A stretch of DNA of 64,000 nucleotides from Pseudomonas sp. KNUC1026 (GCF_021650705.1 NZ_CP087138.1:930001-994000), one strand, 5' to 3'. Shown: positions 37,354 through 47,214, numbered from the stretch's first letter. Notes: generated by a model from the sequence alone, not told the origin. Made by a program: numbers and translations.

Positions 37354-37785
37354 TCAGATCCAGCGCATGCCTTCGAAGGGGTTCCAGCTTTTCGAGCCTT
37401 TGACGCGCGTCAGGTAGTAGCTGTAGTTGGTGCTCAATGCGTACATCATCGCCATGGCGACGCTGATGCCCATCTGGAGTGCCTGCGCAATCGTGATATT
37501 GAAGGTAGCTTCAATGATTACCTCAACGACCCCGATGGCGACGAAGATCCCGATAAAGCTCAGATTCTTGCGCCACATCCCCAGCACGAACAGGTAAATG
37601 ATGCCGAAGAAAAAGGCGATGATGTTCATCTGAATCAGCCGCTGCTTGTTTCTCGGCAGCGCCTTGAGTGCAGCCTGGTACTCCGCCGATTTCGGCTCAC
37701 CGTGGGCCTCGAAAAACGCAAAGCGCTCTTTCCATTTTTCATTCAGCGAGCCAGTGGAGGCGAGGGGCTGTTGGGTACTGCTCAT
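37354..37785 (-). CDS. DUF2628 membrane protein
   Basis: 143 residues. A soluble start (LNEKWKERFAFFEAHGEPKS) leads into three hydrophobic stretches (NIIAFFFGIIYLFVLGMW; NLSFIGIFVAIGVVEVI; IAQALQMGISVAMAMMYAL), the DUF2628 layout. AAGGAG lies 7 nt before the ATG at 37785. Function unknown. It ends convergently with the immunity run. Confidence 0.75.
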   Translation of the reverse strand: MSSTQQPLASTGSLNEKWKERFAFFEAHGEPKSAEYQAALKALPRNKQRLIQMNIIAFFFGIIYLFVLGMWRKNLSFIGIFVAIGVVEVIIEATFNITIAQALQMGISVAMAMMYALSTNYSYYLTRVKGSKSWNPFEGMRWI

Positions 37786-38126
37786 GGTCAAACTCCTTGA
37801 GGTGGCCCGGGGCAAATGAGGTTTCGCCCGGGAATCCTTGAATTGCGGCTGCCAGGTTCATTCGGCGGCCGGCACGATGATGAGCATGGCGATCATCGCC
37901 GGGGTGCCTGCCGTTTTTGAGCGGCAAAGGCACGCACGTTGCGCGCCTGTCGACTGGCGGCTTTCGCAAAAGTTCAGAAGAGGCCCTGCAACAGGGCGTG
38001 AAACTGGGCACTGTTCCACACATATTTCTCAATCACCCCTATAGCCTCTTCCAATTTAGTACTCCCGTCCTGCGTCGCTACCCTCATGGTGCTGTTCATA
38101 TCCATAAAAACCGTGAGGGATTCACC
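37786..38126. promoter_or_regulatory. Divergent upstream region of the DUF2628 gene and katB
   Basis: 341 bp with no gene. GGGCAAATGAGGTTTCGCCC around 37811 could fold into a short stem. A peroxide-responsive (OxyR) site would be expected before katB, but I cannot recognise one. GTGAGGGA precedes the katB ATG. Confidence 0.35.
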
Positions 38127-39654
38127 ATGAAAATCAGAACCTTATCAAGGTACGCGCTGACCGCGTTGGCCTTGAGCATGCCGTTGGCGCATGCCGTCGC
38201 CGATACCTTGACCCGCGATAACGGCGCGCCCGTGGGTGACAACCAGAACTCGCAAACCGCCGGCCCTAACGGCCCCGCACTGCTGCAAGACGTACAACTG
38301 CTGCAGAAACTTCAGCGCTTCGACCGCGAGCGCATTCCTGAGCGGGTCGTGCATGCGCGCGGCACCGGGGTAGCACGGCGAGTTCGTCGCGTCGAGCAAC
38401 ATCAGTGAATTGAGCAAGGCCAAAGTCTTCGTGCCCGGCACTCACACGCCGGTGTTCGTGCGGTTCTCTTCGGTGGTGCACGGCAACCATTCGCCCGAAA
38501 CGCTGCGCGACCCGCGCGGCTTTGCGACCAAGTTCTATACCGCTGACGGCAACTGGGACCTGGTAGGCAACAACTTCCCGACTTTCTTCATCCGCGACGC
38601 CATCAAGTTCCCGGACATGGTCCACGCGTTCAAGCCAGACCCACGCACCAACCTGGACAACGACTCGCGACGCTTCGACTTCTTCTCCCATGTGCCGGAA
38701 GCAACGCGCACGCTCACCTTGCTGTACTCCAACGAAGGCACACCGGCCGGCTATCGCTTCATGGACGGCAACGGCGTGCACGCCTACAAGTTGGTCAACG
38801 CCAAGGGCGAAGTGCATTACGTGAAGTTCCACTGGAAGAGCCTGCAAGGCCTGAAGAACCTGGACCCCGCGCAAGTGGTGCAAACCCAGGGCAAGGACTA
38901 CTCGCACATGACCCACGACCTGGTGAACGCCATCAACAAAGGCGACTTTCCCAAGTGGGACTTGTACATTCAGGTGCTCAAGCCTGAAGACCTCGCCAAG
39001 TTCGACTTCGACCCACTCGACGCCACCAAGATCTGGCCAGACGTTCCTGAGCAGAAGATTGGCCAGATGGTGCTGAACAAGAACGTCGACAACTTCTTCC
39101 AGGAAACCGAGCAGGTCGCGATGGCCCCGGCCAATGTGGTGCCAGGCATCGAGCCGTCGGAAGACCGGCTGTTGCAGGGCCGCGTGTTCTCCTACGCCGA
39201 CACGCAGATGTACCGCCTGGGCGCCAATGGCCTGAGCCTGCCGATCAACCGGCCTGTGGTGGCTGTGAACAACGGCAATCAGGACGGCGCGCTGAACACG
39301 GGCCACACCACCACCGGCGTGAACTACGAGCCGAGCCGCTTGAATCCGCGCCCGGCCGATGACAGCGCCCGTTACAGCCAGATGGCCCTGAGCGGCAAGA
39401 CCCAGCAGGCGAAGATTCAGCGTGAGCAGAACTTCAAGCAGGCCGGTGACCTGTACCGCTCCTACTCGCCGAAAGAGCAGCAGGACCTGATCAACAGCTT
39501 CGGCGAGTCGTTGGCCGATACCGACACCGAGAGCAAGAACATCATGCTCTCGTACCTGTACAAGGCCGACCCCGCCTACGGCACAGGCGTTGCCAAAGTG
39601 GCCAAGGGTGACCTGGCCAAGGTCAAGCAACTGGCCGCAAGCCTCGAAGACTGA
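38127..39654 (+). pseudogene. katB: Periplasmic catalase KatB, split by a +1 frameshift
   Basis: KatB breaks hydrogen peroxide into water and oxygen and is peroxide-inducible in P. aeruginosa. An N-terminal signal peptide ([16 protein letters not shown]) marks it as exported. The heme-pocket motif [15 protein letters not shown] (distal His76) is in frame one. After about residue 81 an extra A at 38372 shifts the frame; deleting it gives [20 protein letters not shown] and joins the remaining 420 residues (FVRFSSVVHGNHSPETLRDP; NNFPTFFIRDAIKFPDM). The joined length, about 508, equals the family norm. The next gene is ankB, as in P. aeruginosa. Confidence 0.88.
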
Positions 39655-39712
39655 CGCGCCCGCTCACCGGCCATGCCGTCGCGGCCGGTGAGCGCTCAGG
39701 AGGGAACAGGTG

Positions 39713-40255
39713 ATGCGAACGATCATTTCAGGGCTGGTGGCGGTGTTGCTGGCTAACGCAGCGATAGCCGATCAAGCGCCAGCCGCTGACACCCGGCAGC
39801 AACTCCAGGCGATCTACTTCGACGCCGCCCGCCAGGGCAGCACCGAGAAGCTGGGGGCGTTCATCGATGCCCATTACAACCTCGATACCCGTGACGAAAA
39901 CGGCTACACGGCGCTGATCCTGGCGGCCTATCACGGCCAGCAGGTGGCGGTGGAGCAACTGCTCACGGCAGGCGCCGACCCGTGCAGCAAAGACAAACGC
40001 GGCAACACCGCCCTGATGGGCGCGATTTTCAAGGGTGAGCTGACCATCGCCCGGCGGCTACTGAATGCCGACTGTGCGCCGGATGAGCGCAACAATTCAG
40101 GGCAGACAGCGGCCATGTACGCGGCGCTGTTTCAGCGCAAGGACATTCTCGATGCGCTTGAGGCGAAGGGGGCCGACATGGATGCCCGTGATTCGATGGG
40201 CAACGATGTGCGCTCGTTGGAAAAGGGGCAGTTCAGCCCGCCGCCGGTGAGGTGA
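39713..40255 (+). CDS. ankB: Ankyrin-repeat periplasmic protein AnkB
   Basis: 180 residues: a signal peptide (IISGLVAVLLANAAIA) and four ankyrin repeats (DENGYTALILAAYHGQ; DKRGNTALMGAIFKGE; NNSGQTAAMYAALFQR). In P. aeruginosa AnkB is cotranscribed with KatB and is needed for full catalase activity in the periplasm. CAGGAGGG precedes the ATG; a GTG one codon earlier is also possible. The gap to katB is 58 nt. Confidence 0.85.
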   Translation: MRTIISGLVAVLLANAAIADQAPAADTRQQLQAIYFDAARQGSTEKLGAFIDAHYNLDTRDENGYTALILAAYHGQQVAVEQLLTAGADPCSKDKRGNTALMGAIFKGELTIARRLLNADCAPDERNNSGQTAAMYAALFQRKDILDALEAKGADMDARDSMGNDVRSLEKGQFSPPPVR

Positions 40256-40281
40256 GAGCGGCGCTCCCACCCGTAAGCTCC

Positions 40282-40310
40282 GTAGGAGCGCGGCTGTGCC
40301 GCGCGACGCG
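40282..40310. repeat. REP palindrome
   Basis: GTAGGAGCGCGGCTGTGCCG then CGCGACGCG, between the convergent ends of ankB and the lactonase gene. Same subtype as 15272-15300. Confidence 0.75.
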
Positions 40311-40321
40311 CAAGCCTTCGG

Positions 40322-41590
40322 TCAGCCCCACCCCTCGACCATGCCACACCAGAACATCGACTGCCCGCCCACATCGAAGTCGTACTTGCGGATGAACGCC
40401 AGCGTCCCATCGGCGTCGATGCGAAACACCGACAACCCCGCCGACACCGTTTCAAGTGCATTGCCCCTGCGCACCACCACTGGCAGGTTGTGCTCCGCCA
40501 CCAGCATCCGCCCCGAAGGATCGATATGAAAAGTGCGGGGGTGAATGCCGTGGGTGTCGATGTGCTGTTTGAGCGTTGGCTGCCCCGTCTGCGGATCGAT
40601 CACATAGACGGCAATGCTGTTCTCGCCACCCTTGAACACAGCAGTGCCTTGCACGTCCTCGGTCTGTTCGGCGCGGTTGGCGCAGTACAGGAAGCGGCCG
40701 TTGGGGTGGACATGAATGGGGCCTGCCGCCTGGCGTGCCCGGTGTTCCTGCTTTGGGTCGAGTGTGGTCCGGGTGAACAGAAAGTCTGGCTCGACCCGGC
40801 CGTTGTCGATCCGCAGCAGGGACACCTGGTTCTGCGTTTCGATGGAGAGGTAAACCCATGGCCGCGTCGGGTGAAAGTCCACATGCCGGGGCCCGAAACC
40901 CCGGCCCTGGTCCCGGGTGACCGAATACTCGCTGGAGAGCTGGCCATCGGCATAGCGAAACACCTTCAGTGCCCCAGGCTCCTCCGCATGATCCGGCGTG
41001 CCCTCGTTGCCCCGCGTCACCAGAATGGCCAGTTCATTGGAAGGGGCGACGCGAGCCTGATGGGCGTAGATGCCTGCGTCGATGGGCGCGTGCTGCGCCA
41101 CCTCGCCTTTCAACGTTCCATCCTCGTTGATGGCATACACCCGCAACGCACTGGGCTTACTGAACGCGACCAGGGCGTTTGCCGACGGAATATCGGTGCT
41201 CAGATGAATCGGGCGGCTGGGCAGGGGCAGGGCGGCGCCGTGCAACGACAACCCGCCCGTGCGACCGACCTTGATTGCCACCAGGTGATGCGAATTGCCA
41301 GCCGCAGCGCCGTTGCCCGGCTGGGTATTGCTGGTGGCCACGTAGAGGTAGCGCCTGGACTGATGCGGCCAAACATACTGCACGCTGTCGGGCAGTTGGA
41401 TCGCCCCCACTTGCGTCAGCGTCATTGCCTCGGCATCCACTTCGAACTGCATCAACCGCGGGCCGATGTTGGCGTACAGGTAGGTTTTCTTCGCAGGTTG
41501 CGCGGGCGCGGCAAAAGCCGAAGCCGGCTTGATCACAGCGGCGGCCAGGCCGCTGGCAATGGCGCTCAACACGGTTCTTCGATTGGGCAT
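40322..41590 (-). CDS. Exported beta-propeller lactonase-like protein
   Basis: 422 residues. MPNRRTVLSAIASGLAAAV is a signal peptide with a twin-arginine-like start. The body is a seven-bladed propeller of the 6-phosphogluconolactonase (Pgl/YbhE) type, seen in repeats such as YLYANIGPRLMQFEVD, RRYLYVATSNTQPG, ARVAPSNELAILVT, GPRHVDFHPTRPWVYLSIE and GPIHVHPNGRFLYCANRAEQ. It probably opens a sugar lactone in the periplasm. It ends an operon with MFS, binding-protein and Ldh-type genes, which suggests sugar-acid use. GGAG precedes the ATG. Confidence 0.8.
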   Translation of the reverse strand: MPNRRTVLSAIASGLAAAVIKPASAFAAPAQPAKKTYLYANIGPRLMQFEVDAEAMTLTQVGAIQLPDSVQYVWPHQSRRYLYVATSNTQPGNGAAAGNSHHLVAIKVGRTGGLSLHGAALPLPSRPIHLSTDIPSANALVAFSKPSALRVYAINEDGTLKGEVAQHAPIDAGIYAHQARVAPSNELAILVTRGNEGTPDHAEEPGALKVFRYADGQLSSEYSVTRDQGRGFGPRHVDFHPTRPWVYLSIETQNQVSLLRIDNGRVEPDFLFTRTTLDPKQEHRARQAAGPIHVHPNGRFLYCANRAEQTEDVQGTAVFKGGENSIAVYVIDPQTGQPTLKQHIDTHGIHPRTFHIDPSGRMLVAEHNLPVVVRRGNALETVSAGLSVFRIDADGTLAFIRKYDFDVGGQSMFWCGMVEGWG

Positions 41591-41603
41591 GGTGAGCTCC
41601 GTC

Positions 41604-42947
41604 TTATTGGACTTTTTGAAGTTCGGGGCAGGCAGTGGGTTCGTTGCGGGCACGGCGCACCAGCAACCAGGCGAACAGCGTCGACATGCAAAGAAAGCCC
41701 GCCATGGCCAGCAAGCCAACGGTGAACGAGCCCGTCAGCTCCTTGAGCCCGCCAACGATCGCAGGCCCGAAAAAGCCGCCGGTTGTGCCGATGGTGTTGA
41801 TGAAAGCGATGCCGCCGGCAGCGGCGATGCCGGTCAGGAACTGGGTAGGGATGGCCCAGAAGATCCCGCGAGCGGCCGTCACGCCCAGCAACGCGGTGGT
41901 GATGCCCAGCAGGGCGATGTCCATGCGGCCCGGCACCAGGGCGATCAAGAAACCGGCAACGGCCAAGGCGCAGCACAGCGTGAGGTTTTGTGCCTTCTTG
42001 CCGGAGTGGTCGGCGGCGCGCGCCCACAGGATCATGCCGACACTGGCGATGAAGTAGGGGATCGCCGTGACGGCACCGACCTGCAGATTGGTCAGGCCGT
42101 ATTCCTTCAGGATCAGCGGCATCCAGATCTGAATGCCGTAGGAGCCCACGGTGAAGCCCAGGTAAATGACCGCGCATACCCACACCCGCACATCCCGCAG
42201 CGCCGCCGGGAAGTGGCTCACCGTCCGCTCGCCTTCCTGGGGCTGCAAGCTGCCGATGATCGCGCTTTTCTCTTCTGCGGTGAGCCAGTTCGCCTGCTGC
42301 GGTGTGTTGGTCATCACCCCCATCAGCACCGCGCCAACGATCACTGCCGGGGCGCCTTCGATGATGAACAGCCACTGCCAGCCGGCCAGCCCCCACAGGC
42401 CATCCATCCCCAGCAACAACCCGCCCAGTGGCCCACCGATCAACGAGGAAACGGGTATCGCCACCAGCAGCCAGGAGAGAATCCGCGCGCGGTACTCGGA
42501 GGGAAACCAACTGGACAGGAAAAACGCCACACCGGGAAAGAACCCGGCCTCTGCCACCCCCAGAATGAACCGCAGCACGTAAAAGCTCATCGGGCCGGAG
42601 ACGGCCGCCATCAGGCAGGCGACCAGGCCCCAGGAGATCATGATGCGCGACAGCCACAGGCGCGCGCCGTAGCGGTACAGCAGCAGGTTCCCGGGGATCT
42701 CGAACGCGCAGTAACCAACGAACAGAATCCCCGCACCCCAGCCGAACTGCGCGGCCGACAGGCCGATGTCCCGGTTCATTTGCAGTGCGGCGAAGCCGAT
42801 GTTGGTGCGGTCGAGGAAGTTGATCATGTAGGCCAGGATCAGGATCGGCAGGAATCGCCAGATCACTTTCTTGAAGGCGCGTTTGCGCAGCGCCTCGGCA
42901 TCGTTGGGCGCGGCTTCCAGGCCCGGATGTCCAGCTGTCTTGTTCAT
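41604..42947 (-). CDS. MFS transporter of the anion:cation symporter (ACS) family
   Basis: 447 residues with twelve helices. MINFLDRTNIGFAALQMNRD at helix 1-2 and SRIMISWGLVACLMAA at helix 4 are ACS signatures, the group that imports carboxylates such as tartrate, hexuronates and phthalate. The ATG at 42947 is preferred over 42959. It lies 13 nt upstream of the lactonase start. Probably the uptake system for the acid handled by the neighbouring dehydrogenase. Confidence 0.85.
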   Translation of the reverse strand: MNKTAGHPGLEAAPNDAEALRKRAFKKVIWRFLPILILAYMINFLDRTNIGFAALQMNRDIGLSAAQFGWGAGILFVGYCAFEIPGNLLLYRYGARLWLSRIMISWGLVACLMAAVSGPMSFYVLRFILGVAEAGFFPGVAFFLSSWFPSEYRARILSWLLVAIPVSSLIGGPLGGLLLGMDGLWGLAGWQWLFIIEGAPAVIVGAVLMGVMTNTPQQANWLTAEEKSAIIGSLQPQEGERTVSHFPAALRDVRVWVCAVIYLGFTVGSYGIQIWMPLILKEYGLTNLQVGAVTAIPYFIASVGMILWARAADHSGKKAQNLTLCCALAVAGFLIALVPGRMDIALLGITTALLGVTAARGIFWAIPTQFLTGIAAAGGIAFINTIGTTGGFFGPAIVGGLKELTGSFTVGLLAMAGFLCMSTLFAWLLVRRARNEPTACPELQKVQ

Positions 42948-43004
42948 GGCAGTTACCATCGGTTCATTGTTGTTGTGATCGACAGGGTTGCGCAGTGGCC
43001 GGTA

Positions 43005-43742
43005 TCACGCCGGCTGAAGGGGCGCCACCGTCGCCCCTGAAATTCCATGCCGGTTCAGCGCTTCCAGTACCCAGCCTTGAGCCTTGGCGGTTTCCACGAA
43101 CGCCCGCAGCTCGGCGATGGCCGCCGCGCCTGCTTTTCGCGGTACGCCCATGGCCTGCTGGATGACCATGAACCGCCCTGGCAACAGGCGCAGGCCGGGA
43201 TGGCGCTGGGCATCGAACATCAGCTGTTGCCTCACGCCAGCGGCGACGTCGGCGCCGCTGGCGAGGAACTGGTCGACCACCCCGGGTGAGGTAGGGCATC
43301 GCTCAACGGTGGCATTGGCCAGCGAGCGGCTCAGGTACAGGTCGTAGGCGCTGCCTTTGCCCACCACCACACGTGTGCCGGTAGCGTCCACCTGATCATT
43401 GCTCATCAAGGGCGATGCCTCCTTGACCAGGTAGCTGCCCTCGATCAGCACATAGGCTTCGGTGAAGGCGATCTGCTGGGCACGCTCGGGGTCGATGGCG
43501 AAGAAGCCGAAGTCGGCCTCGCCTGCGCTGACGGCTGCCACCGACTCACCGGCGCTGGGGAACACTTTCAGTTCCAGAGCCAGGCCCAGCCGTTTGGCGA
43601 ATTGTATTGCCAGGTCAACCGATACCCCGGCCGCCCGGCCGTTGCCGTCGAGCCTGGCCAGGATCGGGTTGCCGACGTTGATGGAGGCGCGCAGCGTGCC
43701 TGTCGGGGCCAGCGCCGCTGCGAGTTCAGGGGAAACAGGCAT
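43005..43742 (-). CDS. Solute-binding-protein-like (SBP_bac_3) protein without signal peptide
   Basis: 245 residues of periplasmic-binding fold (GTLRASINVGNPILARLDGN; GVSVDLAIQFAKRLGLALEL; FFAIDPERAQQIAFTEAYV; VGKGSAYDLYLSRSL). The N-terminus is not a signal peptide, and no ABC permease or ATPase follows, so it may be a cytoplasmic binding protein or a ligand-activated accessory protein. Stop-to-start gap to the upstream dehydrogenase gene is 3 nt, so the two are cotranscribed. Confidence 0.75.
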   Translation of the reverse strand: MPVSPELAAALAPTGTLRASINVGNPILARLDGNGRAAGVSVDLAIQFAKRLGLALELKVFPSAGESVAAVSAGEADFGFFAIDPERAQQIAFTEAYVLIEGSYLVKEASPLMSNDQVDATGTRVVVGKGSAYDLYLSRSLANATVERCPTSPGVVDQFLASGADVAAGVRQQLMFDAQRHPGLRLLPGRFMVIQQAMGVPRKAGAAAIAELRAFVETAKAQGWVLEALNRHGISGATVAPLQPA

Positions 43743-43745
43743 GGG

Positions 43746-44798
43746 TCACTCCTTGCCAGCGCGGCTGGCGTAACGGTCGAGCAACGCGTGTGTCGAGGCG
43801 TCGAGCGCCAGGCCAGTCTTCAGGTGGCGCCGCATCTTGCCCAGTTCGATCTCGCCCGGGACGATCACCGGCGCCTGCTGATCGATGGCAGGGCTGCCAT
43901 GCAGGATCGCCGCGAAATCACTCATGCGCTCAGCGAGCCAAGCGGTGCTTCCCAGCCGAGCCGTGTCGATGAGAATGAAGAAGTGGCCCAGGTTCTGTGG
44001 CTCATCCGGGGCGTCCACCCAGGACTTCACGTGGGTCAGGTACGCCGCGTTGGACAGCAGGCCGGCGAACAGGTCGACCATCAGCGCCAGCCCGTACCCC
44101 TTGTGCCCGCCGATGGGCAGCAAAAAACCATCGAGGGCGGCACGCGGGTCGGTGGTCGGCTTGCCCGCAGCGTCAGTCGCCCAGGTCTCGGGAATCGCTT
44201 CACCGCGTTTAAGCGCGTTACGGATCTTGGCGCGGGCGACCACGCTCATCGCCATGTCCAGCATGAAGTGCTGGCCTTCGGGGTGCGGCACGCCGAAGCC
44301 CAGCGGGCTGTTGCCCAGCCGCGCGTCGGAGCCTCCGGTCGGTGCGATGGTGGTGGTGGCGTTGCTGCCGATGATGCTGGCGAACCCCTTTTCGGCGGCC
44401 AGGTATGAATAGGGCGAGATCGGCCCGAAGTGGTTGCTGCCATTGGCCAGCACCACGCCCACGCCCTGAGCCTTGGCGATGCGCATGGAGGCCTGCAGGG
44501 CGCGCATGCCCACCAGCGGCCCCACCGCGTTGTTGCCCTCGATGCGGGCGATCGCTGGCGCGAGCGAGTGCTCCTGCACCTGCGCATCGGGATCGATGCC
44601 GCGTGAAGCGAGCCGTTCCCCATACGATTCGATCCGGCTCAGGCCGTGGGTCGTCAAGCCGAACAGCTCGGCGAGCACCAGCACTTCGGCCACCTGCGCA
44701 GCCTCATCGCAACCCAACCCAAGGCCGCGAAAGGCGTCTGTGCCGAGCGTGCGCAGCTGGGCTGCCGATAACAACGAGGGCGCTTCGTTTACATTCAT
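43746..44798 (-). CDS. Ldh-family (malate/L-lactate dehydrogenase-like) oxidoreductase
   Basis: 350 residues of the type-2 malate/lactate dehydrogenase family (PF02615), which reduces 2-oxo acids such as 2,3-diketogulonate with NAD(P)H. The motifs LFGLTTHGLSRIESY, SNHFGPISPYSYLAAEKGF, LGNSPLGFGVP and GGHKGYGLALMVDL are all present. Start at 44798 is set by the MNVNEA frame after GGAGTGAGATCG. First gene of the catabolic operon; the divergent LysR gene is 132 bp away. Confidence 0.85.
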   Translation of the reverse strand: MNVNEAPSLLSAAQLRTLGTDAFRGLGLGCDEAAQVAEVLVLAELFGLTTHGLSRIESYGERLASRGIDPDAQVQEHSLAPAIARIEGNNAVGPLVGMRALQASMRIAKAQGVGVVLANGSNHFGPISPYSYLAAEKGFASIIGSNATTTIAPTGGSDARLGNSPLGFGVPHPEGQHFMLDMAMSVVARAKIRNALKRGEAIPETWATDAAGKPTTDPRAALDGFLLPIGGHKGYGLALMVDLFAGLLSNAAYLTHVKSWVDAPDEPQNLGHFFILIDTARLGSTAWLAERMSDFAAILHGSPAIDQQAPVIVPGEIELGKMRRHLKTGLALDASTHALLDRYASRAGKE

Positions 44799-44930
44799 CG
44801 ATCTCACTCCGTTCTTTTTATGGGCACAGGCGGGTGGCCAATTCAGCGATGTCCGCTGTGCACTGCCAGAGTGAAAGCGCTGTGCTTTAATGTAAAACGC
44901 AAAAATCAGTGAGACTTTTGAGGTAAACGC

Positions 44931-45821
44931 ATGAATCTGGATCTGGGTGATTTGCGCAGCTTCCTCGCTGTTGCCGACCACGGCTCGTTCAGCGCCGCCG
45001 CGCAGGCCATGCACCTGTCGCCCTCGGCGCTGTCGCGGCGGGTCGACAAACTGGAAGCGGCGCTGGGCATCAAGCTATTCGAGCGCACCACCCGGCGCGT
45101 GGAGCTTTCCACCGTCGGCCGGGGTTTCGTGCCCCGCGCGCGCAATGTGCTCAATGAGCTTGAAGCGGCATTGATCGGCTTCCAGGACCTCTCGACCCGG
45201 CTTTCCGGCGAGGTCACCATCGCCTGCGTGCCGTCGGCGGTGGCCTACTTCCTGCCCGAGGTGATTCGCCAGTACCACGCGCGCTATCCGGGGATCCGCA
45301 TCCGGGTGATCGACGAATCATCGTCGGTGATCCTCACCGAAGTCGCCCGTGGCGACGCGGACCTCGGGCTGACCTACATCGGCGCGCAGGACGCGGATAT
45401 CACCTTCGAGCCACTGCTCGAAGAGGCCTTCATCGTTGCGCTGCCGGCCGGGCACGCACTGGCTGAGCGAGCCTCGCTCACCTGGGCAGACCTGGCCCAG
45501 CACGACTACATCAGCCTCGCGCAGGGCAGCGGCAACCGTTTTCTGATCGACCAGGCCCTGGCCAATCACCCTGGCCGCCCGCGCTGGTTCTGTGAGGTCA
45601 AGCATGTGAACGCCCTGGTGAGCCTGGTGGCGGCGGGCCTGGGTGTCGGGGTGGTGCCCAAGCTTGCGATGCCGAGCCAGGATCACCCGCTGCTGGTGAC
45701 ACGGCCTTTGTCGAACCCGTCGATCAGCCGCACCATTGGGGTGATTTCACGCAGGGGCCGCACCTTGTCGCCGGTGGCCAAGCTGCTGTTCGACATGCTG
45801 ATGGCGCGACAATCGATGTAG
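44931..45821 (+). CDS. LysR-family regulator of the adjacent catabolic operon
   Basis: 296 residues. LGDLRSFLAVADHGSFSAAA and LSPSALSRRVDKLEAALGIK form the N-terminal helix-turn-helix; the rest is the ligand-binding domain (LPEVIRQYHARYPGIRIRVI, GLGVGVVPKLAMPS). It is divergent from the Ldh-type operon and probably activates it with the pathway substrate. Confidence 0.88.
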   Translation: MNLDLGDLRSFLAVADHGSFSAAAQAMHLSPSALSRRVDKLEAALGIKLFERTTRRVELSTVGRGFVPRARNVLNELEAALIGFQDLSTRLSGEVTIACVPSAVAYFLPEVIRQYHARYPGIRIRVIDESSSVILTEVARGDADLGLTYIGAQDADITFEPLLEEAFIVALPAGHALAERASLTWADLAQHDYISLAQGSGNRFLIDQALANHPGRPRWFCEVKHVNALVSLVAAGLGVGVVPKLAMPSQDHPLLVTRPLSNPSISRTIGVISRRGRTLSPVAKLLFDMLMARQSM

Positions 45822-45830
45822 CCGGCCGGC

Positions 45831-47117
45831 TTATTTCAGGCCGCCCTCTTTGAGCCGCCGATACAGCGTCCGCTCACTGATCCCCAACTGCCGCGCCAGC
45901 TCCGCCCGCGACCCGGCAAACCCTTCCAGGGCCTGAACCGGTGCCTGGCCTGGCAGGGCGGCGGGTGCCGCCAGCTGTGGCAGTTGCACGCTGCGGATCA
46001 CACCGTCATCGGCGAACAGGCTGGCGCGCTCCAGCACGTTACGCAGTTCCCGGATGTTGCCCGGCCACGGGTAGTGCTGCAGCTGCGCCAAGGCCTGGGG
46101 GCTCACGGTCAGGCGGCGTTGGCCGATGTCGCCGCGTTGCAGCAGCGAGTTCACCAGCAGGCCGATGTCTTCGCGGCGCTGGCGCAAGGGCGGCAGAGTG
46201 ATGGGGAAGGCGCTGATGCGGTAGTAGAGGTCCTGGCGGAATTCGCCGCCGGCCATCATCGTTTCCAGCGGTTTGTGGGTGGCGGCGATCAGCCTGAAGT
46301 TGGCGTGGCGCGTTTCGATGCCGCCCACGCGGCGGTAGGTGCCGGTTTCGATCAGGCGCAGCAGTTTCACCTGCATGGCCAGCGGCACGTCGCCGATTTC
46401 ATCGAGGAACAGCGTGCCGCCCTGAGCGGTTTCCACCAGGCCCGGCTTGCGGCTGGTGGCGCCGGTGAAGGCGCCTTTTTCGTGGCCGAACAGTTCGCTT
46501 TCGAACAGGGTTTCGGCCAGCCCCGAGCAGTCGACGATCACGAACGGCGCGGTGGCGCGGTCGCTGGTTTCGTGCACGGCGCGGGCGAACAACTCCTTGC
46601 CGGTGCCGGACTCGCCCAAAAGCAGCACCGGCAGCCGGGTGGGCGCCACGCGCTGCAGGTCGGCCAGCGCCTGGTTGAAGGCCGGGGAGCTTCCCACCAG
46701 CCCTTGGCCGCTGGGGCGGGCCGAGGCGCTGCGCACCTGGGTCAGGCGCTCCACGTAAGCGGTGATCTCGCCGTGCTCGCCCAGCACCGGGCGCAGCTCC
46801 ACGTCCACATGCTCCGGCCCGCGCGGGGTATGGTGGATGTGCAGCACGCGGTCGGGGGCGCGCAACTCGCGGGCCTTTTTCATCGGGCAGTGTTCGCCGG
46901 CCTGGTCGCAGGGCACGTCGTAGTGGTGCGAGATGCGGTAGCACTTGTGCCCCAGAAACGGCTTGCCGTCGCTGCCGAACTGGCGGCGATAGGCGGTGTT
47001 GGCGGCGAGGATGTTGTAGTCGGGGTCGAGCACGATCATCGGCTGCGGTTCGTGTTCGAGAAACGACACCAGCGAGCGAACGGTCTCGGGGGCCGGCGGC
47101 GGGGTTTCGGCGGGCAT
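45831..47117 (-). CDS. fisR: Sigma-54-dependent sulfane-sulfur sensor FisR
   Basis: 428 residues: an N-terminal PAS-like sensor domain, a sigma-54 activator ATPase ([23 protein letters not shown] with the GAFTGA loop; [10 protein letters not shown]) and a Fis-type helix-turn-helix ([20 protein letters not shown]). The sensor has Cys59, Cys70 and Cys77 (KCYR, PCDQ, HCPM), with the 11 and 7 spacing of the persulfide-sensing C53/C64/C71 of Cupriavidus FisR. It activates sigma-54 promoters for persulfide dioxygenase and SQR genes, which lie divergently here. The start at 47117 gives a standard N-terminus; a longer frame to 47183 would enter the operator region. Confidence 0.88.
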   Translation of the reverse strand: MPAETPPPAPETVRSLVSFLEHEPQPMIVLDPDYNILAANTAYRRQFGSDGKPFLGHKCYRISHHYDVPCDQAGEHCPMKKARELRAPDRVLHIHHTPRGPEHVDVELRPVLGEHGEITAYVERLTQVRSASARPSGQGLVGSSPAFNQALADLQRVAPTRLPVLLLGESGTGKELFARAVHETSDRATAPFVIVDCSGLAETLFESELFGHEKGAFTGATSRKPGLVETAQGGTLFLDEIGDVPLAMQVKLLRLIETGTYRRVGGIETRHANFRLIAATHKPLETMMAGGEFRQDLYYRISAFPITLPPLRQRREDIGLLVNSLLQRGDIGQRRLTVSPQALAQLQHYPWPGNIRELRNVLERASLFADDGVIRSVQLPQLAAPAALPGQAPVQALEGFAGSRAELARQLGISERTLYRRLKEGGLK

Positions 47118-47196
47118 GGCGAGTGTTCCTGAGGTGGGGAAAGGGCTGCGCGAAGTCTGGGCGTGCACTGCCATGGCTGTCAAATTGGCAGTGCTA

Positions 47197-47214
47197 TGGC
47201 AGTCGAGGCTGCCA
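47197..47214. promoter_or_regulatory. Inverted repeat, candidate FisR binding site
   Basis: TGGCAG, six bases, then CTGCCA form a perfect 6-bp inverted repeat about 90 bp upstream of the sigma-54 promoter, where an activator site is expected. Another TGGCAG copy lies at 47186-47191, in direct repeat. Confidence 0.55.
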
